A DNA stretch of 64,000 nucleotides, taken from the NCBI RefSeq assembly GCF_031157355.1, contig NZ_JAVIFT010000001.1, forward strand, positions 1-64,000. The letters run 5' to 3'. Position numbers and translations under genes: made by a program. The stretch is from Hyphomicrobium sp. LHD-15 (GTDB lineage Bacteria > Pseudomonadota > Alphaproteobacteria > Rhizobiales > Hyphomicrobiaceae). The notes below the pieces were generated by a model that did no database searches, was not told where the DNA came from, and saw only the letters and a list, made by a program, of their open reading frames with translations. Numbering within the stretch: the stretch's first letter is position 1; each line of letters begins with the position of its first letter. This document shows positions 26,908 through 34,601 of this stretch, piece after piece.

Positions 26908-27644
26908 AGCAGTGGTCCTTCTGCCGAATGTTTTCGCTCGGAGATGATGCGTTCTGAACAGCGCGCACGAATTGCACGTGGACGTCGCATCCGCCGGTTG
27001 CAGAGAAGATTGCCGTATTAAGGATAATGGCTGATTAATGCCGGTGGCAATTTCAGCCCTTACGCGATTCTGCAATGGAATGAAGAACTGTTCAACCAAC
27101 CAGGATGGCGCTTTTAACACCTGGAAATCATGCCTATTTTTGCATCAGAAAATATCGCGATTAAAATCTCGCTCGCGTTTCATAGAAAACAATATTCAAA
27201 ATTTCCGCCCGCAATCTTGAAAATAAACGCTGGGCAATATTAACCCTGCCAATAGGGGACTACTGCCTTCCAGCCCGCAACAAAGGGATAGAGAACGGCC
27301 GGAATTGGCTGTTATTCCGTGTGCTGGTCTTTATTTTTCGAGTTCATAATTCGTTATCCAAACGCGGCTCACCGTCGTGTTTCCGAGACATCGCCCTCAT
27401 CCTTGTCTCGGTCACGAGGAGAAGGTCTCGTCCCGTCCCCGCGTTCGAGACCTTCTCTTGTCTCGCCGAATCTGGCATCCAGGCCGCTCAAAATCCCGTC
27501 AAGTCAGCCGTTTACGTACTCCGTGACATTCCGTCTCAACGGAATTCAATTGTCGCCTTGCGGAACTTAATTATCTGAGAGTACGTTCAGGCCCATTATT
27601 GACGGCAAAGTGCCTGCCAATCGCCACAAAGTCGGGACGCCCAA
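26908..27644. other. Long AT-richer intergenic region
   Basis: About 740 bases between divergent genes. The stretch 27050-27250 is clearly AT-rich compared with the surroundings and probably holds promoters. A cluster of inverted repeats lies at 27384-27457. Short open frames at 27319-27578 have no ribosome site and odd composition. Confidence 0.5.
27419..27457. repeat. Perfect 12-bp inverted repeat
   Basis: GAGAAGGTCTCG and CGAGACCTTCTC are perfect inverted copies with a 15-base spacer. A second, smaller pair (CGAGACA at about 27384, TGTCTCG at 27404) lies just upstream. This may be a hairpin of a non-coding transcript, a terminator-like element or an operator. No T-run follows. Confidence 0.6.
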
Positions 27645-28358
27645 TTGAAAGCCCAAGCCTCGCTTGAAGACGCTCCCTGGGAAGGGGGCCAGACGGACGG
27701 CGTCGTCTCTACGACGTGGTATTCGTTCACCGACAATCGCCGGGACGCGCTTGCGCTCCGTCATCGCGGTTACGTTCGGGCCGGCCTGATAGAGCCCTCG
27801 CCGTTCGGCATCTATACCGACGCCTACGACGACCTGCCGACCACGGTCATCGCCGGGCTGTTCCGCCGTGGCGCCTGCATCGCGACGCTGCGGCTCAGCT
27901 TCTATACGCCCGGCACAAACGGGCCTGCCCTCCCCTGCGAGAAGGTCTACCCGGAAGTGGCGGACGTCAAAGCTCGGGCCAAGGGGCTCGTGGTCGAGCT
28001 CTCTCGCCTCTCGATCGATCCCGACATCACCAACACGCGCTATCGCGCCCGCCTTTACGCGGCGGTGATTCGCGCCGGCGTCATGGCCTGCGTGGCGATG
28101 AATGCCTCGCACCTGCTCGTTGCGACGCAGACGAAGTGGCGGAAGTTCTACGAACACGTCATGGACTTCAAGGTGATGGGGCCGCCGCAGCTCTATCCCC
28201 CAGGCGACGTGCCGGTGGTGCTTCTCGAGCGTGCGCTCGACGACAGCCTCAAGCGGCGCATTGCCAGGAACATATTCTTCAAGATCGAGGAAGCCGAGCT
28301 GCAGGAACTACGCGGCCTGCTTCCGCGCCTTGTCGGAGCCGACCAAACGGTGGCTTGA
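27645..28358 (+). CDS. FeeM-like N-acyl amino acid synthase (GNAT fold)
   Basis: The 237-residue protein resembles the catalytic core of FeeM, the N-acyl tyrosine synthase first found in environmental DNA clones. FeeM joins an acyl chain from acyl carrier protein to an amino acid. Family-like features are RHRGYVRAGLI near the N-terminus, the GLFRRGACIATLRLSF strand, VELSRLSIDPDI and HLLVATQTKWRKFYEHVMDF. The start is a TTG at 27645 with a weak ribosome site, so the exact N-terminus is uncertain. A KAS gene and an ACP gene lie 1.3-3 kb away on the other strand and could supply the acyl donor. The product and role are unknown. Confidence 0.75.
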   Translation: MKAQASLEDAPWEGGQTDGVVSTTWYSFTDNRRDALALRHRGYVRAGLIEPSPFGIYTDAYDDLPTTVIAGLFRRGACIATLRLSFYTPGTNGPALPCEKVYPEVADVKARAKGLVVELSRLSIDPDITNTRYRARLYAAVIRAGVMACVAMNASHLLVATQTKWRKFYEHVMDFKVMGPPQLYPPGDVPVVLLERALDDSLKRRIARNIFFKIEEAELQELRGLLPRLVGADQTVA

Positions 28359-28454
28359 CGGCCTCTCGTGCGTCCGCATTTCGCAGCGCTGCAAGGCGCG
28401 CGGACGCGAGCGAGAGCCTGTAAACACAATCAATCTAACGAAGGAAATGCGGCG

Positions 28455-28955
28455 TCAGCCGCTGGTTCCGCTCTCGTCCACCGACGGACAGAGAGCCGCC
28501 GCACCGCACATGGCGGTCGCGGACGGGATGTGCTTGTCGCGGAGCTTCGTGCTCGCCGCCCACGTCTTGCTGTCGCCGATCAGCTCCGCTTCGATGATCG
28601 AGACCTGCTCGCCGGGATAGACGTGCCTCAGCTGATCGACGTCGTCGATCGCGACCGCCCACACGTTGCATTTACTGGTGAAACGGATTTCGCCGCGCTT
28701 GGAAATCGGCGTGGCACCAAATCCAATGGTGATGGCATCGCCATCCGGCCAAAACGCGATCTCGCCCTTGCTGACGACAATCCGCGCGTCAGGCTCGGCG
28801 TCCTGCGAGATCGGGGTCCGGAAATAGACTTCCTTGCCCCAGGTCTGGGCCGGGCCGCTGATGGGCAGAGCGTTCCAGATACGATCCGCCGTCGGCGTGG
28901 CGAGCAGCCGCGCACGAATCGTCACCTTCCCTGCTCTGATGAGTATGTGCCGCAC
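28455..28955 (-). CDS. Cyclophilin-like fold protein (paralogue B)
   Basis: About 166 residues. The core (ILIRAGKVTIRARLLATPTA, DRIWNALPI, TWGKEVYFRTPI, FGATPIS, SKCNVWA) matches the small cyclophilin-like family (PF04126 type, as remembered), whose biochemical role is unknown. The start is taken as the GTG at 28955 because GGAGG lies five bases upstream. A C-terminal extension of about 40 residues is absent from paralogue A. The two genes are 87 bases apart and likely co-transcribed. Confidence 0.75.
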   Translation of the reverse strand: MRHILIRAGKVTIRARLLATPTADRIWNALPISGPAQTWGKEVYFRTPISQDAEPDARIVVSKGEIAFWPDGDAITIGFGATPISKRGEIRFTSKCNVWAVAIDDVDQLRHVYPGEQVSIIEAELIGDSKTWAASTKLRDKHIPSATAMCGAAALCPSVDESGTSG

Positions 28956-29042
28956 CACAGCCTCCCGAGACCTTATTGGACCGATCCGCCCCCTAGTAAC
29001 GCACATCGAGCGAATCCGGTTCGCTCCGATAGCGCTGCGAGA

Positions 29043-29489
29043 TCAGGCGGCCGTCACCGACACCTTCTCACCTGGCGCGACGCGGTTCAAGGGGGTTACG
29101 TCGTCTAGTGCATTTGCCCAGACGTTGCAGGGGCTTGGAAGACGCATTTCCCCGGGGCGCGAGATCGGCGTCGGGCCGAATGCGATCAGTACGCGGTCTT
29201 CCTCGACCCAGAAGCAAATATCGCCGACCTTCGCGAGAATCCGCGCGCCGCGCTCACGTCCTGTCTCAACCGGCGTCTCGAAGTGAATGGCAGCGCCCCA
29301 GGTTTCGGCAGTGGAGTAAAGCGGTAGTGCGGCCCAGATGCGATCGGCGGTCGGAGTTGCGGCAAGCTCGGCGCGGATGGCAACGCGTCCGGCCTTGATC
29401 AGGATTCGACGCGGCGCTCCCTTTTTGGTCTCGCCGGCATTTGCGGGCCGTACGGGCGGCGTCTTTTTGCGAAGAAGATTGGTCGGCAT
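29043..29489 (-). CDS. Cyclophilin-like fold protein (paralogue A)
   Basis: The 148-residue protein has a basic N-terminal extension (LLRKKTPPVRP) followed by the same core as paralogue B: ILIKAGRVAIRAELAATPTA, DRIWAALPLY, TWGAAIHFETPV, FGPTPIS, SPCNVWANALDD. GAGG precedes the ATG. It is a member of the cyclophilin-like family; peptidyl-prolyl isomerase activity has not been shown for the family as far as recalled. It lies downstream of the KAS gene in the same direction, separated by a hairpin. Confidence 0.78.
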   Translation of the reverse strand: MPTNLLRKKTPPVRPANAGETKKGAPRRILIKAGRVAIRAELAATPTADRIWAALPLYSTAETWGAAIHFETPVETGRERGARILAKVGDICFWVEEDRVLIAFGPTPISRPGEMRLPSPCNVWANALDDVTPLNRVAPGEKVSVTAA

Positions 29490-29529
29490 GCCGCGCCTCT
29501 GTCGCTCGTCATCGAGTTTCCGGAACGCA

Positions 29530-29553
29530 ATGAGCCCCGTTTCCGGGGCTCAT
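29530..29553 (-). terminator. Hairpin after the ketoacyl synthase gene
   Basis: ATGAGCCCCG and CGGGGCTCAT form a perfect 10-bp stem with a 4-base loop, about 40 bases past the KAS stop and before the next gene. No T-run is present, so it may only attenuate or stabilise the transcript. Confidence 0.4.
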
Positions 29554-29594
29554 GCAAACATTGAAAAGATGTCGTCGGGAGATCCGTCGCGCGA

Positions 29595-30839
29595 TCAGGC
29601 CGGCGGGGGGCCGAAAACCAGAACGGCATTGAGGCCGCCGAACGCGAACGAATTCGACATCGTGTAGTTGACCTTCATATCGCGGCCGACGTTCGGCACG
29701 TAGTCGAGGTCGCACTCGGGATCGACCTCGTCGAGACCGATGGTGGGGGGGACCCAGTTTTCCTGCATGGCCTTGATGCAGGCCACGGCCTCGAGACCGC
29801 CACCGGCGCCAAGCGGATGACCGGTCATCGACTTGATCGACGAGATCGCGAGCTTCGACGCTGCGTTCTTGAAGACGTTCTTGATCGCCTTGGTCTCGTT
29901 GATGTCGTTGTCCTTCGTCGCCGTGCCGTGGGCGTTCAGGTAGTCGATCTCGGACGCCTCGATACCGGCGTCGTCGAGCGCCATCTGCATGGCGTAGCTC
30001 GGGCCTTCGACGGTGGGCTTCACCATGTCCTGGCTGTCGGACGCCATGCCGAAGCCGGAGAGTTCGGCCAGGATGGTCGCGCCACGGCGCTTGGCGTGCT
30101 CATATTCCTCAAGCACCAGGATGCCTGCGCCTTCGCCGAGCACCGTGCCGTTGCGCTTCTTGGCGAACGGGAAGCAGCCCTGCGGCGAGAGCACGTGAAG
30201 CGCCTGCCAGGCCTTCATGGTGCCGTAGTTGATGACGGCCTCGGAGGCGCCTGCGATGGCCACATCGACGAGGTTGTTCTGGATGTAATCCCGCGCGATG
30301 CCGATGGCGTGCGATGCGGTCGAGCAGGCCGAGCAGGTCGCGAACGTCGGGCCCTTGATGCCGAACTCGATGCCGACGTGTGCGGACGCCGACGAGCCGA
30401 TGATGCGGAGCAGCGTCAGCGGATTGGTGGCGCGCTTGTTGTGAATGAAGAGATCGCGATAGGCGGTCTCGTAGGTGGTAAGACCACCGGCGCCCGAGCC
30501 GATGATGCAGGCCGCGCGATAGGGATTGGTCAGCGGAAACTCGATTCCCGACTGATTGACCGCCTCTTCCGCGGCAGCCGCAGCGAACCACGAATAGCGG
30601 TCCGCATGCATGATGATCTTGTCGCGCTTGAAGTTCTTGAGGCGAACCTTGGGATCGAAGTCCTTGATCTGGGCGGCGATCAGGATCTTGAGATCCTCGA
30701 GGGGGAATCCGCCGAGCTCGCTGAGGCCCGACTTGCCCTCTTTCATGCTCGCCCAGAAATCGGCCACGTTGAGACCGATCGGCGTCACCGCGCCAATACC
30801 CGTGACGACCACGCGACGCGTGCCGTTGCCCTTTGTCAT
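29595..30839 (-). CDS. Beta-ketoacyl-ACP synthase (KAS II/FabF type)
   Basis: The 414-residue condensing enzyme has the Cys-His-His triad: Cys172 (CSACSTASHA), His306 (NAHGTAT) and His343 (SMTGHPLGAGG), with the C-terminal SNSFAFGGLNA loop. It elongates acyl-ACP by condensation with malonyl-ACP. It lies 106 bases downstream of an acyl carrier protein gene in the same direction, so the two probably form a private acyl-chain-making unit distinct from the housekeeping fab genes. The pairing resembles the NodE/NodF type of specialised lipid synthesis. The product is unknown; hand-over to the FeeM-like enzyme is one possibility. Confidence 0.93.
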   Translation of the reverse strand: MTKGNGTRRVVVTGIGAVTPIGLNVADFWASMKEGKSGLSELGGFPLEDLKILIAAQIKDFDPKVRLKNFKRDKIIMHADRYSWFAAAAAEEAVNQSGIEFPLTNPYRAACIIGSGAGGLTTYETAYRDLFIHNKRATNPLTLLRIIGSSASAHVGIEFGIKGPTFATCSACSTASHAIGIARDYIQNNLVDVAIAGASEAVINYGTMKAWQALHVLSPQGCFPFAKKRNGTVLGEGAGILVLEEYEHAKRRGATILAELSGFGMASDSQDMVKPTVEGPSYAMQMALDDAGIEASEIDYLNAHGTATKDNDINETKAIKNVFKNAASKLAISSIKSMTGHPLGAGGGLEAVACIKAMQENWVPPTIGLDEVDPECDLDYVPNVGRDMKVNYTMSNSFAFGGLNAVLVFGPPPA

Positions 30840-30945
30840 GCTTCACTCGATCCTAAGCTGTTGGACAGTCGGCAGCCGCTGACGGCCGCGGGCCGCCCTT
30901 TCGGGCGACCCCAGCGCGGGGCTCACGGACTTTTCGAACAAGCCG

Positions 30946-31212
30946 TTATGCCTTCGCGGCGGCAGGCCCAGCGGCCATCAAGCCCTTAACCTTGTCGACC
31001 ACCGAGCCGACGGTCTTGAAATCGCCGACGTCTTCGTTGGCGTTGTAGGGAATCTCGATACCGAAGGTATCTTCGATGTCGAACACAATCATCGCAAGGT
31101 CTAGCGATTCGATCTTAAGATCGGTCAAAGCCGTCGAGAGAGAGATATCGTCTCTCGGCTCTTTCATGTGCTTCTTGAGAATTTCGATGATTTTGGTTGC
31201 GACTTCGTCCAT
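30946..31212 (-). CDS. Acyl carrier protein
   Basis: The 88-residue protein has the phosphopantetheine attachment site in LKIESLDLAMIVFDIED (Ser36 counting from the ATG at 31212). GGAG precedes this ATG; an in-frame TTG four codons upstream is less likely. An Ala-rich C-terminal tail follows the helical bundle. The site has ESLD in place of the usual DSLD, which marks it as a specialised carrier. It is the first gene of the ACP-KAS unit and has a conspicuous twin palindrome upstream. Confidence 0.88.
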   Translation of the reverse strand: MDEVATKIIEILKKHMKEPRDDISLSTALTDLKIESLDLAMIVFDIEDTFGIEIPYNANEDVGDFKTVGSVVDKVKGLMAAGPAAAKA

Positions 31213-31758
31213 CTCGCTCTCCAAACCCTGCCCAACGCGACTTGCAGGGACCCCGTGTTATTCGACTTAAGTAATTGAACACTTAAGTAGTCGAGGGCCG
31301 CAATTATCACAAGCGTGGGCGTCACATATCCTTAAACCGTCCTGAAGTCCAGCCGACGGGGGTATGCCACCCTGCGGCCGTGCGGCACAAGCCAGTCATC
31401 TCAGATCCTGGGCGGCGGCGAAGTTCCGTGGGAGACATTCCTGCCCGCCACATCCCTAGGTACAGAACTCAGAGCGCCGGGAAAAGCCGTTCTGTGCGAA
31501 CTGGCGCTAAGTGCTTGTTTTAGATTCTGTTTCAGTCCCTGGCCAGAGACAAAAACATCCCCTGCCGAAGCCGATCAGGCTCTAGGCGAAAGGTCCAAAT
31601 AAGTGTTGAATACCAAAAGCGAGATGCCGTCAGCGCCTCGCCTAAAGTACAGATAATGATTGCCCGGAGGATAGTGAAAGCCTCGGAACCCCTACGCGAC
31701 ACGCAGACGCGGGTTTCCCGGGTTCGTCTCCCTCACGGGTGGCTCGGGAGGACGATTG
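31213..31758. other. Intergenic region between divergent acp and fadD-like genes
   Basis: About 545 bases. They contain the twin ACTTAAGT palindromes at 31265-31288 near the acp start and otherwise no recognisable gene. The promoters of both genes must lie here. Confidence 0.5.
31265..31288. promoter_or_regulatory. Twin ACTTAAGT palindromes, candidate operator of the ACP-KAS unit
   Basis: Two copies of the perfect 8-bp palindrome ACTTAAGT start 16 bases apart, about 1.5 helical turns, 53 bases before the acp start codon. The outer flanks also mirror (CGACT ... AGTCG). Such an arrangement is typical of a dimeric repressor covering a promoter. The regulator is unknown. Confidence 0.5.
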
Positions 31759-33480
31759 ATGGCGATCACTGGTGCTGACCAGGATTCCGACCGTGCAGTG
31801 CGTGCCTGGAGCAAGAGCTATCCACGCGACGTGGACTGGCACATGGCGCTTGAGCCGCAGCCCTTGTTCAGCCTGATCGATGCGGCCGTCGCACGGAGCC
31901 CCGATCGCCCCTGCACGACATTCCTCGGCCGAACATTGACTTACGGCGAAATCGGCGAACTCGTTGACCAAGCCGCCGCCGGCCTGCAGCAACTCGGCGT
32001 CATCAAGGGAACGAAAGTCGGACTTTTTCTGCCGAACAGCCCGACGTTCGTCGTTTTCTACTTCGCGATCCTCAAGGCCGGCGGTGTCGTCGTCAATTAC
32101 AACCCGCTTTACTCTCTCGAAGAACTCACGTTCCAGGCCAAAGACAGCGAAACCGAACTCATGGTGACGCTCGATCTCAGCGTCCTGTTCGACAAAGTCG
32201 AGAAACTCATCGAGCGGAAGGTTCTCAAAGGCGCGGTCGTCTGCTCCTTTCCGTCGCTTTTGCCCGCGGCGAAGGCGGTGCTGTTCAAGCTATTCAAATC
32301 GAAAGAGCTGGCGCGGCCGCGCGCGTCGCCGGTGCGGGATCTCATTCGCCTCGAAAGCGAGGTGCTGTGCGACCCCGCGCTGTTCACGCCGGTCGCCATC
32401 GACCCGACCGCCGACCTCGCCGTGCTGCAATATACCGGCGGCACGACAGGTACGCCCAAGGGCGCCATGCTCACGCACGCCAACGTCTTTCTCAACGTGC
32501 AGCAGATCGCCGCCTGGGCGCCGGACCTGCAGCACGGCCGCGAAAAGGTGCTGGCCGCACTCCCCTTCTTCCACGTCTTCGCGATGACGGTGGTCATGAA
32601 CCTCGGCGTCAAGGTCGCCGCGGAGATGATCCTGATGCCGCGGTTCGTGCTGGCAGACGCATTGGAGCTGATCGCCAAGCATCGCCCGACCATCATGCCG
32701 GGCGTGCCGACGCTGTTCAACGCTATCCTCAACCATCCGCGCATCCAGTCCTACGATCTCAAGTGTCTCAAGTTCTGCCTGTCGGGCGGGGCGGCGTTGC
32801 CGCTCGAAGTGCGCGAGCGGTTCGAGGCGACGACGGGCTGCTCACTGGTGGAAGGCTACGGACTGTCGGAGGCTTCGCCGGTCGTGACCTGCAATCCGCT
32901 CGGCGGCCCAGTCAAAAGCGGATCCATCGGATTGCCGCTGCCGGGCACGATCGTCTCGCTGCGTGACCTCACCGACCCCACCCACGAAGTGCCGCGGGGC
33001 GAGCGCGGAGAGGTTTGCATTTCGGGACCGCAAGTCATGCGCGGCTACTGGAACAAGCCAGCCGAAACGGCCGCGCAATTCGCCGGCACCTTCCTTCGGA
33101 CCGGCGACGTGGGCGTGATGGACGAGGACGGCTTCTTCTACATCGTCGACCGCATCAAGGATCTCATCATCTGCTCGGGCTATAATGTCTATCCGCGCCG
33201 CATCGAGGAAGCGCTCTACGATCATCCCGCCGTCGAGGAGGTGGTCGTGATCGGGATCGCCGACAAATACCGGGGCGAGGCACCGAAGGCGTTCGTCAAA
33301 CTCAAGGCCGGACAGGTCGCCACCCGCGCCGACCTCATGAAACATCTGGAAGTGAAGATCTCGAAGCTCGAGTTCCCGGCCGACATCGAGTTCCGCGATA
33401 CGCTGCCGAAATCGATGATCGGCAAGCTCTCCAAGAAAGAACTCAAAGCGGAGGAAACGCAGAAGGCGCGCAGCGGCTGA
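31759..33480 (+). CDS. fadD: Long-chain fatty acid--CoA ligase
   Basis: The 573-residue AMP-forming enzyme has the P-loop motif YTGGTTGTPKGAMLTH (about residue 225), the VEGYGLSEASP motif, the RTGDVG motif and the C-terminal KDLIICSGYNVYPRRIEE hinge plus catalytic Lys near SMIGKLSKKEL. It activates fatty acids with ATP and CoA for beta-oxidation or lipid synthesis, probably at the inner membrane face. GGGAGGA lies six bases before the ATG at 31759. It stands alone on the plus strand next to the fad genes, which run the other way. Confidence 0.93.
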   Translation: MAITGADQDSDRAVRAWSKSYPRDVDWHMALEPQPLFSLIDAAVARSPDRPCTTFLGRTLTYGEIGELVDQAAAGLQQLGVIKGTKVGLFLPNSPTFVVFYFAILKAGGVVVNYNPLYSLEELTFQAKDSETELMVTLDLSVLFDKVEKLIERKVLKGAVVCSFPSLLPAAKAVLFKLFKSKELARPRASPVRDLIRLESEVLCDPALFTPVAIDPTADLAVLQYTGGTTGTPKGAMLTHANVFLNVQQIAAWAPDLQHGREKVLAALPFFHVFAMTVVMNLGVKVAAEMILMPRFVLADALELIAKHRPTIMPGVPTLFNAILNHPRIQSYDLKCLKFCLSGGAALPLEVRERFEATTGCSLVEGYGLSEASPVVTCNPLGGPVKSGSIGLPLPGTIVSLRDLTDPTHEVPRGERGEVCISGPQVMRGYWNKPAETAAQFAGTFLRTGDVGVMDEDGFFYIVDRIKDLIICSGYNVYPRRIEEALYDHPAVEEVVVIGIADKYRGEAPKAFVKLKAGQVATRADLMKHLEVKISKLEFPADIEFRDTLPKSMIGKLSKKELKAEETQKARSG

Positions 33481-33516
33481 CCGACTACGCGCCCTCTCTG
33501 CGATGACAAGAGGTGC

Positions 33517-34380
33517 CTACGTTCCGCTTCCGGGAACGATCGAGCCCTTCCCACGCTGCCGCGTCGGGCCGCCTTCCATACCCGGCGGCGGGCCTCCCGG
33601 AGGAGGACCGCCTGCGCCGGGGGGTGGTCCGGGCGGGCGACCGAAGCCGGCTTTCTCGGGCTCGGCTGCCGGGTTCACACCGATGATCAGCGTCGCGACG
33701 TAGCCATCGGCTTCCTCGCGGACGCTCACGAACGAGATGTGATCTCCGTCCGCGCCCGCGATCCAATCCGTGCTGTTCAGCGTGTCACGCTTGGCTGCGC
33801 GTGCGTTGTAGGGCGGGACGTTGGCGAAGATGTACTCCGACAAGGCATCCGGGAAATACATCTGCCCTGTCAGCATCGCCTTCTCGTCGAGGAGAACCTT
33901 GAAATGGATGTGCGTGGTGCGGCCGCGATACCAGCCCGGATAAATGCTCGCGAACGTGACCTCGCCGGTGGCGCCGGTCATCTGCGTTCCGCGCAGGAAC
34001 TTCTCGCCCTTGGTCGAGATGTTCTGGCCATCCCCCTGCCCTGGATAGCCCGAGTATTGCCCCGTCGCGTCGCAATGCCAGACATCGACGCGCGCACCAC
34101 TGATGGGCTGACAGGTTGCGCCTTCGACGACCTGCAGCACGAGCTTCAAAGGCACGCCGGGGCGGCCTTCGGTGATTTCGGCGCGCAGGAGCGCCGGATC
34201 GAAATAGAACGGCCCTTCCACCATGCGCGGGGTCATGCGGCACACGTTGGCAGCAGCGGGGATGGCGGGCGCTGTCGCGGGTGAAGCGGCGGCCGCCTTC
34301 CTCTCGCCCGCAAGCACCGCTGCGGAGCCCGCGATCCCGGCCAAGGCGCTTCGGCGCGAGATATTTGTTTTTTCCGTCAT
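33517..34380 (-). CDS. Tat-exported intradiol ring-cleavage dioxygenase
   Basis: About 287 residues from the ATG at 34380. The N-terminus carries a twin-arginine signal (NISRRSALAG, then an Ala-rich hydrophobic stretch). The catalytic domain (about 50-250) keeps the non-haem Fe(III) ligands of intradiol dioxygenases: Tyr109 (DATGQYSGY), Tyr151 (GWYRGR), His157 and His159 (THIHFKV). Intradiol enzymes cleave catechol-type rings between the hydroxyls. The C-terminus is an unusual Gly/Pro tail (PPGPPPGAGGPPPGG). No aromatic pathway genes adjoin it, so the substrate is unknown; an extracytoplasmic aromatic or lignin-like compound is plausible. Confidence 0.88.
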   Translation of the reverse strand: MTEKTNISRRSALAGIAGSAAVLAGERKAAAASPATAPAIPAAANVCRMTPRMVEGPFYFDPALLRAEITEGRPGVPLKLVLQVVEGATCQPISGARVDVWHCDATGQYSGYPGQGDGQNISTKGEKFLRGTQMTGATGEVTFASIYPGWYRGRTTHIHFKVLLDEKAMLTGQMYFPDALSEYIFANVPPYNARAAKRDTLNSTDWIAGADGDHISFVSVREEADGYVATLIIGVNPAAEPEKAGFGRPPGPPPGAGGPPPGGPPPGMEGGPTRQRGKGSIVPGSGT

Positions 34381-34601
34381 AGCGGCGCCTTTCGCACTGA
34401 TCAGCTGATGTCCGTCAGACCTGAGCCGGCCGACGATCCCGGCTCTATAACGCGACACGCACTCCCGATCCTGCGCGCCGGGGCGACGCAGGGCAGCGCG
34501 ATTGTGTTTCAGTTTGTTTCAACGTGGCGTCATGGCGCCACGCCGTTCTACCGCCGCCTGCGGTTTGGCCGGAGCCCGCGACGGAGCTTTGATCGTTCGA
34601 C

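Noticed and set aside
27319-27578. Two overlapping short frames upstream of the FeeM-like gene
   Set aside because: They overlap the inverted-repeat cluster, lack ribosome sites and give low-complexity products.
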